The position numbers were made by a program, and so were the translations under genes. Of a DNA stretch of 43,945 nt, positions 8,793 to 17,494 are shown one piece after another (position 1 is the first letter of the stretch; every line of letters begins with the position of its first letter). Origin of the DNA: an uncultured Mycobacteriaceae bacterium. Its GTDB lineage: Bacteria > Actinomycetota > Actinomycetes > Mycobacteriales > Mycobacteriaceae. The notes beneath the pieces were generated by a model, which was not told where the DNA came from, searched no databases, and worked only from the letters and a program-made list of their open reading frames with translations. Location of the stretch: contig CAIYOH010000148.1 in NCBI GenBank assembly GCA_903927745.1, positions 1 to 43,945 on the forward strand, in the 5' to 3' direction.

Positions 8793-10058
8793 ATGACTAG
8801 CACGACATTTACTGATCTCGGCGTGGGCGAACCACTCATCGGCGTGCTCGCAGCCGGTGGAATCACCCATCCGTTTCCCATCCAAATCGAAACCCTGCCC
8901 GACACGCTCGCCGGCCGAGACGTCCTTGGGCGCGGCAAGACGGGCAGCGGCAAGACGCTGGCCTTCGCGATCCCCATGGTCAGCAGGCTGGCCGGACGGC
9001 CGCGCCGCCCGTCCCGACCGTCAGGTCTGGTCCTCGCCCCGACCCGGGAGTTGGCCACCCAGATCAGCGCAACGCTGGAACCGCTGGCGGCCGTCCACGG
9101 GCTCCGGGTCACCACGATCTTCGGCGGAGTCCCTCAGGGCAGGCAGGTGACGGCCCTGAAATCCGGAGTCGACATCGTCGTGGCCTGCCCTGGACGGCTC
9201 GAAGACCTGATGAAGCAGCGGCTGATCAGCCTCGACGCCGTCGAGATCACCGTCATCGACGAAGCCGACCACATGGCCGACCTCGGCTTCCTGCCCGGCG
9301 TCACCCGCATCCTGGCCGCCACGCCGACAGGCGGTCAGCGACTGCTGTTCTCGGCGACCCTCGACAGCGGCGTCGACAAGCTCGTCACGCGGTTCTTGCA
9401 CAACCCCACGTCGCACTCCATCGACAGCGCCGACTCACCGGTCGCCGAGATGACGCACCACGTCTTCCATGTCACCGGGGCGGCGGCCAAGACGGAACTC
9501 GTGCACCGCCTCGCCTCCGGGACCGGGCGGCGGATCCTGTTCATGCGCACCAAACATCAAGCGCGCAAGCTTGCCCGGCAACTCACCGATGCCGGCGTCC
9601 CGGCCGTCGACCTGCATGGGAACCTCTCCCAACCCGCACGCGACCGAAACCTCGCCGCCTTCCACGCGGGTGAGGCGCGGGTGTTGGTGGCCACCGACAT
9701 CGCTGCGCGCGGCGTGCACGTCGACGACATCGAATTGGTGGTGCACATCGATCCGCCCGCCGAGCACAAGGCCTACCTGCACCGCTCCGGACGGACGGCG
9801 CGGGCCGGAAACTCCGGCGACGTGGTGACCGTGGTCCTGCCCGAGCAGCGCCGGGACGCGCAGGCGCTGATGCGCCGCGCGGGCATCCGGGTCACCCCGC
9901 AGGAAGTCACCGCCGACTCGGCCGCCGTCCACGCGGTGACCGGCGACATCGCCCCCTACCGGGCTCCCGCGCCGAAGAGTCCGACGCCCCCGAGTCCGCG
10001 CCCATCGGGTTCGGGTGGCCGCAGACGCGGTCACCGTTCCGGGCGGCCGCAACGATGA
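8793..10058 (+). CDS. DEAD-box ATP-dependent RNA helicase, RhlE/DeaD-like
   Basis: RNA helicase that unwinds structured RNA using ATP. The 421-residue protein has all core motifs in order: Q motif region ITHPFPIQIETLP, motif I GKTGSGKT (about residues 48-55), PTRELA, motif II VIDEADHMADLGF, motif III FSATLDSG, motif IV LFMRTKH, VATDIAARGVHV, and motif VI HRSGRTARAG. The C-terminus ends in a short basic Gly/Pro/Ser/Arg-rich tail (SPRPSGSGGRRRGHRSGRPQR), common in RNA-binding helicases. It precedes a cold shock protein gene by 104 bases, which suggests shared low-temperature or RNA-remodelling function. Confidence 0.95.
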   Translation: MTSTTFTDLGVGEPLIGVLAAGGITHPFPIQIETLPDTLAGRDVLGRGKTGSGKTLAFAIPMVSRLAGRPRRPSRPSGLVLAPTRELATQISATLEPLAAVHGLRVTTIFGGVPQGRQVTALKSGVDIVVACPGRLEDLMKQRLISLDAVEITVIDEADHMADLGFLPGVTRILAATPTGGQRLLFSATLDSGVDKLVTRFLHNPTSHSIDSADSPVAEMTHHVFHVTGAAAKTELVHRLASGTGRRILFMRTKHQARKLARQLTDAGVPAVDLHGNLSQPARDRNLAAFHAGEARVLVATDIAARGVHVDDIELVVHIDPPAEHKAYLHRSGRTARAGNSGDVVTVVLPEQRRDAQALMRRAGIRVTPQEVTADSAAVHAVTGDIAPYRAPAPKSPTPPSPRPSGSGGRRRGHRSGRPQR

Positions 10059-10162
10059 CTGTCGTTGCATCACAACTCTGTCCGACGAAAAAGCCGGCTT
10101 ATGTTAGCCTTTTCCCGCGGCTGTTTTAGGTACACCCGCATTTGAATGAAAGAAGTAAGTAA

Positions 10163-10366
10163 ATGCCACAGGGAACTGTGAAATGGTTCAACAGCGACAA
10201 GGGTTTTGGCTTCATCACCCCCGACGACGGCGCTAAGGACCTCTTCGTCCACTACTCCGAGATCCAGGGGAGCGGTTACCGCTCGCTCGAGGAGAACCAG
10301 CGCGTCCAGTTCGAGGTTGAGCAAGGGGCCAAGGGGCCCCAGGCCGTCGGAGTCACGGCCGTCTGA
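10163..10366 (+). CDS. Cold shock protein, CspA family
   Basis: A 67-residue single OB-fold nucleic-acid chaperone. Both RNA-binding motifs are present, KGFGFI (RNP1) and LFVHYSE (RNP2, with Leu where Val is usual), as well as the start [18 protein letters not shown] typical of mycobacterial CspA. The mRNA leader includes a likely -10 TATGTT at 10100-10105 and an A/G-rich stretch AAAGAAGTAAGTAA before the ATG. It lies 104 bases after the helicase gene. M. tuberculosis has a similar but distinct CspA, so this could be a paralogue. Confidence 0.96.
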   Translation: MPQGTVKWFNSDKGFGFITPDDGAKDLFVHYSEIQGSGYRSLEENQRVQFEVEQGAKGPQAVGVTAV

Positions 10367-10368
10367 CA

Positions 10369-10401
10369 CCCTGAATCGGGGGGCGCGAGCCCCCTGATCA
10401 G
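10369..10401. terminator. GC-rich hairpin after the csp gene
   Basis: GGGGGC (10379-10384) and GCCCCC (10389-10394) form a strong stem with a GCGA tetraloop, flanked by a second 5-bp stem CCTGA/TCAGG. There is no U-tract. It lies between the convergent csp and SDR genes and could terminate both. Confidence 0.55.
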
Positions 10402-10440
10402 GCTTAATCCGCCAGCGGAGCGCCCTCGGTGAGGGCGGGA

Positions 10441-11277
10441 TCAGACCGCGTCTGTGCTGGCGGCATCCCGGCGGATTCGCTCGTCGTACTCCGCCCTCGC
10501 GCTCGCGTTCAGTCTGCGTAAGACCCGGTCGCGGGTGAGTCGTCCCCGGACGGCCCCGACGAACCTGTCGGGCGCGAGCGCCGCGGCGGCTTCGTAGCTG
10601 CGCATCCACGGGGGTACCGCGACGATCGCCGTCCGGGTGTGGCACGTCTCGACGATGGCGTCAGCGATGACCTCGGGGTCGACGGTCGGCAGCAAGCCGC
10701 CCAGCTGGACCCCCGAGACCAGGTCGGTGCGCACCGCCGACGGCAGAACGGCGGTGACGGAGACACCGGTTCCGGCCAGTTCGTCGCGAAGCGACTCGCT
10801 GAAACCGACCACCGCATGTTTGGTCGCGCAATAGGTGGCGAGCCCGGCGGCCGGCACCTTGCCCAGGTACGAGGCGACGTTGACGATGTGGCCCGACCTT
10901 CGCTCGAGCATTCCGGGCAGGGCGAGCTTGGTGCCGCGCAGGACGCCGTTGAGGTTGACGCCGACGATCGCGTCAGTGACGGCGTCCGGTTCGTCGACGA
11001 ACCGGCCGGCCGGCATGATCCCAGCGTTGTTCACGAGCACCTGCAGCCCAGGTTCGACCGAAGCCAGGAACTCGGCGAAGGAGTCTCGCGATCGGACGTC
11101 GAGACCGGATCCCGTGCAACCAAGTTTTTCGGCGGCTGCCTTGGCCAGGTCGGCGTCGAGGTCACCGATGAACACGCGGGCGCCCTTGGCCAGGAACGCC
11201 TTCGCGGTGGCATAACCAATGCCGCGTGCAGCGCCGGTGATAGCCACCGCGGTACCGGACAGATCGATGGCGCTCAT
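10441..11277 (-). CDS. Short-chain dehydrogenase/reductase (last gene of the alpha-dioxygenase operon)
   Basis: A 278-residue classical SDR with the cofactor motif TGAARGIGYATAK (about residues 14-26), NNAGIMPAG, and the catalytic Ser...Tyr-x3-Lys as VASYLGKVPAAGLATYCATK. The acidic GDLDADLAK after strand 2 suggests NAD(H) preference. The ATG at 11277 overlaps the stop of the preceding gene by four bases and has GGAG upstream. As the last gene of the operon, it could oxidise or reduce a hydroxy or aldehyde lipid intermediate; this is inference from position. Confidence 0.9.
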   Translation of the reverse strand: MSAIDLSGTAVAITGAARGIGYATAKAFLAKGARVFIGDLDADLAKAAAEKLGCTGSGLDVRSRDSFAEFLASVEPGLQVLVNNAGIMPAGRFVDEPDAVTDAIVGVNLNGVLRGTKLALPGMLERRSGHIVNVASYLGKVPAAGLATYCATKHAVVGFSESLRDELAGTGVSVTAVLPSAVRTDLVSGVQLGGLLPTVDPEVIADAIVETCHTRTAIVAVPPWMRSYEAAAALAPDRFVGAVRGRLTRDRVLRRLNASARAEYDERIRRDAASTDAV

Positions 11278-12380
11278 CGCACTCCTTCAGTTCGGGCTTG
11301 CATCATCGGGCAACCACGCCTCTCGACAGGTGGGCGGGCCTGCTCCTGCCGTCGCTGTCGGCGGGCCAGCACGTCCGCATCGAGTGAATACGCCTCGGCG
11401 TCCCACGAGCCCTCGACGAAGCGTCGCTGCATTGCGTGGGCGCGGGCGGCGCACGAGAAGTACAGGTTGGTCAGCAGTCCCGGTCGGTGCAGTGCGTTCG
11501 GTATGAAGGCGATGAAGTGGATCATGGCGTCGGAGTAGACGTAGCTGCCGAAGCCGTAACCGGACACCTCATGGGTGAGATCGGCGGCGTTCAACGACAA
11601 GGCCAGTGTGATGCCCTCGGTCGCCGAGTCGACGCCGTCGCCGAGGTCGACCGGGAACTGTTGCAGCACCAGCAGGCCGTTGCCGTACAGCGGGTGGGGT
11701 TGGTCGCCGATCACCCGGCAGACCGAGGGTGTCTCGCCGAAGGGGAACTCGACGGTGAAACCCCTGCCTGCCGCCGATGCGCGCAACGCCGGCGGTCGAT
11801 TCATGCACCCAGTGACCGTCGCCTCGAACTCGGCCTCGGTCCACGCGCACTGTCGGTCACCGGAGCGGACGAAAACCTCAGCCGCGGAGGCGATTGCGTG
11901 CGGCCCCGATCGCGGCCCGCTGTCCGGGTGACCGCTGGTTGCCGGCAACGCACCGGTGGCATCGGCCAGCAGCGGCGCCAGCCAGCGCGCTTCGGCGATC
12001 TGGGAGACCGCGGCGGCGGCGAGCAGGTGCCGCATCCAGGAGCCGTTGGCGTCATCGACGCGGGCCAGTGACCAGAGGTCCAGGCGGCGGGCCGCGACGT
12101 CGTAGACGGGTCCGGCCATCGCGGCGCACCGCATCGGCAGGGCGTTGATCTCCACCAGCGCCCGCTCGGTGAGGTCGAGGTCGCGCAACAGTTCGGTGCG
12201 GACACACACCAGGTATCCGGTCTCGCCGTTCGGCCCGATTTCCTCGCCCACGAATTCGACGGTCTGCGCGTACTGGTCGGGCCACCAGGTGAATCCGGTC
12301 GGCAACAGGTAGGACCACTGCTCGTCGACCCGGAGTTGCTCGGTGGCGAGCCAGCCGATGGATTCCTCGGCGATGTTCAC
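11274..12380 (-). CDS. Protein of unknown function in the alpha-dioxygenase operon
   Basis: A 368-residue soluble protein that I do not recognise. It has no signal peptide, membrane helix or clear catalytic motif. Visible features are a Trp-rich N-terminus (DEQWSYLLPTGFTWWPDQYAQ), an Ala/Leu-rich middle helical region, a beta-rich C-terminal half (RGFTVEFPFGE ... VYSDAMIHFIAFIPN) and an Arg-rich tail. The start is GTG at 12380, seven bases after the acyl-CoA oxidase-like stop, and the stop overlaps the SDR start. The tight packing implies a role in the same pathway. Confidence 0.8.
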   Translation of the reverse strand: MNIAEESIGWLATEQLRVDEQWSYLLPTGFTWWPDQYAQTVEFVGEEIGPNGETGYLVCVRTELLRDLDLTERALVEINALPMRCAAMAGPVYDVAARRLDLWSLARVDDANGSWMRHLLAAAAVSQIAEARWLAPLLADATGALPATSGHPDSGPRSGPHAIASAAEVFVRSGDRQCAWTEAEFEATVTGCMNRPPALRASAAGRGFTVEFPFGETPSVCRVIGDQPHPLYGNGLLVLQQFPVDLGDGVDSATEGITLALSLNAADLTHEVSGYGFGSYVYSDAMIHFIAFIPNALHRPGLLTNLYFSCAARAHAMQRRFVEGSWDAEAYSLDADVLARRQRRQEQARPPVERRGCPMMQARTEGVR

Positions 12381-12387
12381 CGGTCGC

Positions 12388-14313
12388 TCACGATCCGGGC
12401 GCGGGCAGGTGCTCGGGATGCAACATCTCGGCGTAGCGGACTTGCTCGGGGATCCCGAAGGCGTCGACCAGGGTTTCCGCGTGTGGCCGCAGGTTTCGGC
12501 AGCGCTCGTTGATTGCGCTGGTGACCGCCTTCGCCCGCTCGGTGGACAGCAGCCGGTGCTCCATGAACCACGCCTTGTCGTCTTCGATCACCGTCAGCGC
12601 GTACAGGTCGCACACCAGCTCCAGGATGTCACTGGCCGCCCTGTCCTCGCAGCTGTGGATACCGGCGATGAACGCCTCCAGCACGACGCGGTGGACGTGG
12701 GCGCGCGCGGTGTGCATGACATGGTCCTGCACCGAGTTGAAGGCCTCGAATGCCGACATGGTCTTCGATCTGGTCTGCAGCCGCCGCGCCAGCGTCGACA
12801 GCAGGTATTGCTCGCGGTCCTCGAACATCTGGACCTGGGTGCCGCGGTTGAACAGGCTGCCTTCCTCTTCGTTGTCCTCGCGGGCGTCGATGATGCGTTG
12901 CATGATCGTTTGCGCCGCAGTTCTTTTGACGACCTGGTCGCCCGCGTAGTTGGCGGCGAACCTGACCCACTCGAACGGGCTCATGCCCTTGATGTCGTCG
13001 CTGTACCCGGTGAGCAACTGCTTGGCCAGCAGTTGCAGCAGGACGTGGTTGTCGCCTTCGAAAGTGGTGAAGACGTCGCTGTCGGCTCGCAGCGTGACAA
13101 GACGGTTCTCGGTGAGATACCCGGCGCCTCCGCAGGCCTCGCGGGCCTCCTGGATCGCGGCGCTGGCGTGCCAGGTGCTGATCGCCTTGATGCCGGCCGC
13201 CCTGCCCTCCAGTTCACGCTGCTCCTCCAGGTCGCGAACCTCGGCGGTGTCCTGGTCGTGCAGCTTGGACACCAACTCGTTCTGGGCGAACTGCAGCGCG
13301 TAGGAATGCGCGAGGTGCGGCAGCAGCCGCCGCTGGTGGACGAGGTAGTCCATGATGGGAACCTCGCGGTCCTCGCCGGGCGCGCCGAACTGCCTGCGCT
13401 GCAGGGCGTACCGGACCGCGATGTCCAGGGCGACACGGGCGGCCGCGGCGGCGCTCCCGGCGACCGTGATGCGGCCGCGGACCAGGGTTCCCAGCATGGT
13501 GAAGAAACGCCGGTTCGGGTTGTCGATCGGCGAACTGTAGGTTCCGTCGGGGGCGACGTCGGCGAATCGGTTCAGCAGGTTCTCGCGAGGGACCCGGACG
13601 TGGTTGAACATGATGCGCCCGTTGTCGACGCCGACCAGGCCGCCCTTGTAGTCGCAGTCTGTGATGGTCACCCCCGGCAGGACGATGCCCTCGTCATCCC
13701 GGATCGGCACCACGATGCAGTGCACACCGTGGTTTTCGCCCTGGGTGATCAGCTGCGCGAATACGGCGGCGACCGTGGCGCTCTCGGCCGCACCGCCGAT
13801 GTAGTCCTTCCGGGACGTCGGGGTCGGGGAGTGAATGACGAACTCCTCGGTTCCCGGGTCGTAGGTGGCGGTGGTCTCCAGCTTCTGGACGTCGCTGCCA
13901 TGTCCGGTCTCGGTCATCGCAAAGCAGCCGAGCAGGTCCAGGGTGATCAGCGGACGTACGTACACCTCGTGGTGGCGTTCGGTGCCCAGGTTTTGGACCG
14001 CCCCTCCGAACAGGCCCCACAACACCCCGGCCTTGACCATCATCGACAGGTCGGACAGGGCCGCCATCTCGATCTTGGTGACTGCCGCACCGACGTCCCC
14101 GGTCCCGCCGCTGCCCTTGCCGAAGCCGTCCTCCGCGTGCCCGGCGACAGCGATGATCTTCAGCTGCTCGTTGACGAGTTTGCGGGCCTCCGCCTTCGTG
14201 GGGGTGTAATGGGGACGGAAGATCTCCTGTTGGAGCTTCTCCCGGATCATGACCTTGGTGTGCCGCCAGCGCCCGTCAAGTGCCCGCTGCAGGTACTGGC
14301 TTGTCGTGGTCAT
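12388..14313 (-). CDS. Acyl-CoA oxidase/dehydrogenase family flavoprotein
   Basis: FAD enzyme predicted to introduce a trans-2 double bond into an acyl-CoA. At 641 residues it has the long acyl-CoA oxidase architecture rather than the usual 380-400-residue dehydrogenase. Motifs: CFAMTETGHGSDVQKLETTATYD (substrate and flavin loop, about residues 135-157), GGLVGVDNGRIMFNHVRVPRENLLNRF, RRQFGAPGE, EACGGAGYLTENR and TFEGDNHVLLQLLAKQLL, the last containing the likely catalytic Glu. The C-terminal third is the extra helical domain of oxidases. It starts ten bases after the P450 stop. Electron acceptor (O2 or ETF) cannot be read from the sequence. Confidence 0.88.
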   Translation of the reverse strand: MTTTSQYLQRALDGRWRHTKVMIREKLQQEIFRPHYTPTKAEARKLVNEQLKIIAVAGHAEDGFGKGSGGTGDVGAAVTKIEMAALSDLSMMVKAGVLWGLFGGAVQNLGTERHHEVYVRPLITLDLLGCFAMTETGHGSDVQKLETTATYDPGTEEFVIHSPTPTSRKDYIGGAAESATVAAVFAQLITQGENHGVHCIVVPIRDDEGIVLPGVTITDCDYKGGLVGVDNGRIMFNHVRVPRENLLNRFADVAPDGTYSSPIDNPNRRFFTMLGTLVRGRITVAGSAAAAARVALDIAVRYALQRRQFGAPGEDREVPIMDYLVHQRRLLPHLAHSYALQFAQNELVSKLHDQDTAEVRDLEEQRELEGRAAGIKAISTWHASAAIQEAREACGGAGYLTENRLVTLRADSDVFTTFEGDNHVLLQLLAKQLLTGYSDDIKGMSPFEWVRFAANYAGDQVVKRTAAQTIMQRIIDAREDNEEEGSLFNRGTQVQMFEDREQYLLSTLARRLQTRSKTMSAFEAFNSVQDHVMHTARAHVHRVVLEAFIAGIHSCEDRAASDILELVCDLYALTVIEDDKAWFMEHRLLSTERAKAVTSAINERCRNLRPHAETLVDAFGIPEQVRYAEMLHPEHLPAPGS

Positions 14314-14323
14314 GCCGCGCGAC

Positions 14324-15643
14324 TCACCGTGGCGGTGCGACGCTGACGGAGAACCCGTAGAGGTCGAGGCTGTGCGGCAGCGGTTTGCCCGGGTTGAGTT
14401 GGACTCCGTCGACCGACAACTCCCCGGCGTCGAGCAGGTTCGCGATCACCGCCTGCCCGAGGAACACCGATAGGCCGTACCCGGGGCAGACCTGCGGGCC
14501 GTGGCTCATGAAGTTGAACGACCAGTCTTCGCTGGCACGGCCGCTCACCCATTCGCCCGGGGAGAAGCGGTCTGCGTAGGGGATGCGGGACTGGTCGCGG
14601 TGGTTGAACACGTTGTAGATCATCACCTGAGTGCCCTCCGGCAGCACCGCGCCGTTGGGGAACTCGATATCGCGGGTGGCGACCCGGGCGAACAGCCCGG
14701 TTGTCGGCCACAACCGCATGGCTTCGAGGAGGCATCCCCCCAGGTATGTCAGCGACGCCACGCCCTGCGGGGTGGTGATCGTGGCCCCCGCCATCTCGTT
14801 GCGGACCTCGGCACGTTGTTCGGGGTGGCTGGCCAAGGCGGCTAGGGTCCGCAGCGTGTTGGCCGCGAGCGTGTCGCCCATCGCGAACAGCCAGTGCACC
14901 ACCTGCCCGGCCGCACCACCCGGCGGCGCGGGTGTCTTGGCGATCTCGGCGGCCAGGCTGCCCGGTTCCGCCTTCGCGAGGTGGCCCTCGATCATGCCGA
15001 TGAACTCCGGGTACTGCGGCCCCGGCTCGCCGGGCATCTTGTTGCCCTGCGACATCAATTCACCGAGCAACTCCATCAGCCGGGTGTCGTCGGCGGCATG
15101 GTCGCCGAACACCACGCGCCGCGTCATCCGCTGGAATGCGGCGTCGATGGCCGTCCAGTCGATCTGATTCCGGGCGAGATCGGCGGCGGTGTCGGCGGCC
15201 ACCGCGACGAATGACGACGCCAGGCTGTGCAGTGAATTGCCCGGCTCAAGCACAGCATCAGCGAACTGCCGACGCTGCGCCCACACGTCCCCGCGCGAAA
15301 TCGTCAGGGCGTCCGGCTGGAAGGCCGACATCCCCTTGAGTTTGGGTTCCGGGTCGGAGGCGAACGGATCCGGGGAGCCGCCCAGCACGAACTTCAGGTC
15401 ATCGGGATGGTGGACCAGAAGCGCCTCGTCCTTGGCGACGCGGACGTAGAACGGTCCCGGTCCGTGAGTCTTGACCAGGCCTTCGACCAGCCGGTAGCCC
15501 AGGTAGTCGGCGCCTACCGTCGATGCGACCCTGGCGGGAAGTTCGCGCTTGTTGAACAGTCCGAGGATGATGTTGGGCGCGCCGATCTGCGCGGTGAACC
15601 GGATGCCTTCGAGTGCTGACGCGTGCGGAAAGTCAACAGCCAC
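14324..15643 (-). CDS. Cytochrome P450 paired with alpha-dioxygenase
   Basis: A 439-residue soluble P450. It has the heme-binding loop NFMSHGPQVCPGYGLSVFLG with the proximal Cys, the K-helix ExxR as LLEAMRLWPTT, and an I-helix AMGDTLAANT, a variant of AGxDT with Met in the second place. The start is GTG at 15643, five bases after the dioxygenase stop; upstream in-frame sequence lies within the dioxygenase gene and is not protein-like. No ferredoxin or reductase is encoded in this operon, which fits a P450 that uses a hydroperoxide from the neighbouring enzyme, or borrows electrons from elsewhere. Both are inference. Confidence 0.9.
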   Translation of the reverse strand: MAVDFPHASALEGIRFTAQIGAPNIILGLFNKRELPARVASTVGADYLGYRLVEGLVKTHGPGPFYVRVAKDEALLVHHPDDLKFVLGGSPDPFASDPEPKLKGMSAFQPDALTISRGDVWAQRRQFADAVLEPGNSLHSLASSFVAVAADTAADLARNQIDWTAIDAAFQRMTRRVVFGDHAADDTRLMELLGELMSQGNKMPGEPGPQYPEFIGMIEGHLAKAEPGSLAAEIAKTPAPPGGAAGQVVHWLFAMGDTLAANTLRTLAALASHPEQRAEVRNEMAGATITTPQGVASLTYLGGCLLEAMRLWPTTGLFARVATRDIEFPNGAVLPEGTQVMIYNVFNHRDQSRIPYADRFSPGEWVSGRASEDWSFNFMSHGPQVCPGYGLSVFLGQAVIANLLDAGELSVDGVQLNPGKPLPHSLDLYGFSVSVAPPR

Positions 15644-15648
15644 CGTCG

Positions 15649-17463
15649 TTACGCCCAGGGTGCGTAGGCGCGGACGGTGTCGGCCAGTTGGACGATCCGG
15701 TGCTGCTTGCCCGGGGCCGGAGCACCCAGCTTCGGCCACGGCGCGAACACCCGCTCGACGTCGCCGATGACCGGATGCAGCTCCGGGTAGTGGCGCAGCA
15801 GGACGTCCTTCATGCCGCTGTTGTTCACCCAGTCGAAGCCGACCTGGGTGTACACCTCGGGCCGGAAGTCGGTGGTGAAGAACCGATCGCTCTTCAGCCG
15901 GCGCGACGCCATCAGGATGAAGACCCGGAACGCGGTGTCGGAGAAGCCGAAGCCCTTCGGCGGCTGCTCGGCCAGCATGCCGACCTGGAGGTCGACGGCA
16001 TCGACGTCGCCGTTGTAGACCTCGTTGATCTCCTTGGCCCATTCCTTGTTGGGCGTGATGTCGTCGATGCGCTTGCGCCGCGGCATGTGCATCGCCTCGC
16101 GGAAGTCGTTGTACCGCGGAATGCCGCGCTCACGGTCGCGGACGATATCGAGGGTGGCCAGGTCGGTGAACTGCCCGTCGATACGCTCCAGCCTGCGCAG
16201 CGCGTTCGGGTAGTTGTGCAGGCAGACCGCGCCCGCGCTCGCCATGCCCATCGAATACCACAGGTCACCCATCTGCAAGCTGTGCATGAAGTCACGCGTG
16301 TGGCGGCCCTGGATTTCGGTGAACGTCTTGTTCGTGAGGTGTTCACCGGACTCCAGCGAGAAGAAGTTCCAGTCGTCGGGGATCAGCGGGTGCAGCCGGT
16401 ACACCGAGACGAACTCCTCGGTGAGCGAGAACGGCGTGGCGTGGTGGTCGCGCCCGGAGCCGACGATGCCCGACAAGACCTCGCTGTCGCCGACGCGGCC
16501 GATCTTGTCCTTGAACGTCTCGCCCAGCGCGCCGTACCAGTTGGCGTTCATACCGATCTGCAACGCGGGATGGCGCAGGACGCACGTCGTCCACTCGACG
16601 GTGTGAATCTTGGCGATCAGCGCCGACACCACCAGGGAGCCGAGTCCGAAGAGCCGCTGGTCGTCGAAGCTCGGGTAGGCCTTCTTCAGTGCGTCGCACA
16701 CCGCGTTGTGTTCGCGGGCGAACGCGGTGTGCAGGACCCCGACGCCCGACCAGTAGTTCTCCTCGAACCCGGTCAGGTCGATGCCCTTGGTGTGCACGCT
16801 CTCGGGCAGTCGGCCGTCGTCGTTGACTTTGACCTTGCCGTCTTTGAAGGTGCGGACCTCGGACTGCTTCTCCTTACCGCTGCCGTAGACCTGCGAGCCG
16901 TCCCACCAGTGGGTCTCGTGGTTGGCGAACACCGGCGTTCGCTGGCCGTCGACGATCTCGCGACCGTCCATCGGGATGGTCCGCCGGATCTGCATCGGGT
17001 CGCGCGGAAAGTCGTCACCCGGGCGCAGCGGAATGTCGATGACCTTGTCCGGCTCGCCGTTGCCGTGGAAGAACCAGTTGTGGTTCTCGAACTGGATCCA
17101 CGCCGCCGCGATGGCGTTGATGATCCCGGCGGGTTTGAAGGAGTCGCGGGCCATGAGCTTGCGGCTGATCACGCGTGGATCCGGGTCGAGCAGCTTCTTG
17201 GTGCGGGCGATCGTCATGTGCGGCGGGACGTTGCGGCCGAAGCCGGTGCCCTGCGCACCCATCCACGGGTCGGACAGGTCGTTGAACGTGCCGTCGGGGG
17301 TCCGGGCCTGCTTGGCCTCCTCGCTGGGCTCGCCGAGGTCGGTCGTCGGCCGAAGGCCCTCGCCCTCGAAGAGGTTCTCCTCCCGCAGCTCGTCGCGCAG
17401 CTTAGCCAGGGCGCCGATCTGCATGATTAACGACGGGTGCTCATACCACTGTTTGTCGCTCAC
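15649..17463 (-). CDS. Alpha-dioxygenase (PIOX)-type heme peroxidase family protein
   Basis: A member of the peroxidase-cyclooxygenase superfamily, closest by eye to plant fatty acid alpha-dioxygenase, which inserts O2 at C2 of fatty acids to give a 2-hydroperoxide that can lose CO2 to an aldehyde. In 604 residues: distal heme His in AWIQFENHNWFF (His128), HWWDGSQVYG (185-194), VRTFKDGK, REHNAVCDAL, AKIHTVEWT, and SLTEEFVSVYRLHPLIPD with the radical Tyr355 and proximal His358 spaced as in plant enzymes; then RDRERGIPRYNDFR and ASRRLKSDRFFTTDF. No signal peptide. GTG start at 17463 with AGGAG upstream. Second gene of a six-gene operon. Confidence 0.9.
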   Translation of the reverse strand: MSDKQWYEHPSLIMQIGALAKLRDELREENLFEGEGLRPTTDLGEPSEEAKQARTPDGTFNDLSDPWMGAQGTGFGRNVPPHMTIARTKKLLDPDPRVISRKLMARDSFKPAGIINAIAAAWIQFENHNWFFHGNGEPDKVIDIPLRPGDDFPRDPMQIRRTIPMDGREIVDGQRTPVFANHETHWWDGSQVYGSGKEKQSEVRTFKDGKVKVNDDGRLPESVHTKGIDLTGFEENYWSGVGVLHTAFAREHNAVCDALKKAYPSFDDQRLFGLGSLVVSALIAKIHTVEWTTCVLRHPALQIGMNANWYGALGETFKDKIGRVGDSEVLSGIVGSGRDHHATPFSLTEEFVSVYRLHPLIPDDWNFFSLESGEHLTNKTFTEIQGRHTRDFMHSLQMGDLWYSMGMASAGAVCLHNYPNALRRLERIDGQFTDLATLDIVRDRERGIPRYNDFREAMHMPRRKRIDDITPNKEWAKEINEVYNGDVDAVDLQVGMLAEQPPKGFGFSDTAFRVFILMASRRLKSDRFFTTDFRPEVYTQVGFDWVNNSGMKDVLLRHYPELHPVIGDVERVFAPWPKLGAPAPGKQHRIVQLADTVRAYAPWA

Positions 17464-17494
17464 TCACTGACTCCTGTCTGCGTGTTCGAAACGT

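Noticed and set aside
12343..14346. A 667-codon plus-strand open frame opposite the acyl-CoA oxidase-like gene
   Set aside because: No recognisable domain, and it lies opposite a gene with clear family motifs.
15644..16042. Possible fusion of the P450 to an N-terminal extension that overlaps the dioxygenase gene
   Set aside because: The extension is Arg-rich frame noise. A GTG at 15643 gives a normal P450 N-terminus five bases after the dioxygenase stop.
15613..17430. A 605-codon plus-strand open frame opposite the alpha-dioxygenase gene
   Set aside because: Shadow of a strongly conserved gene on the other strand; no motifs.
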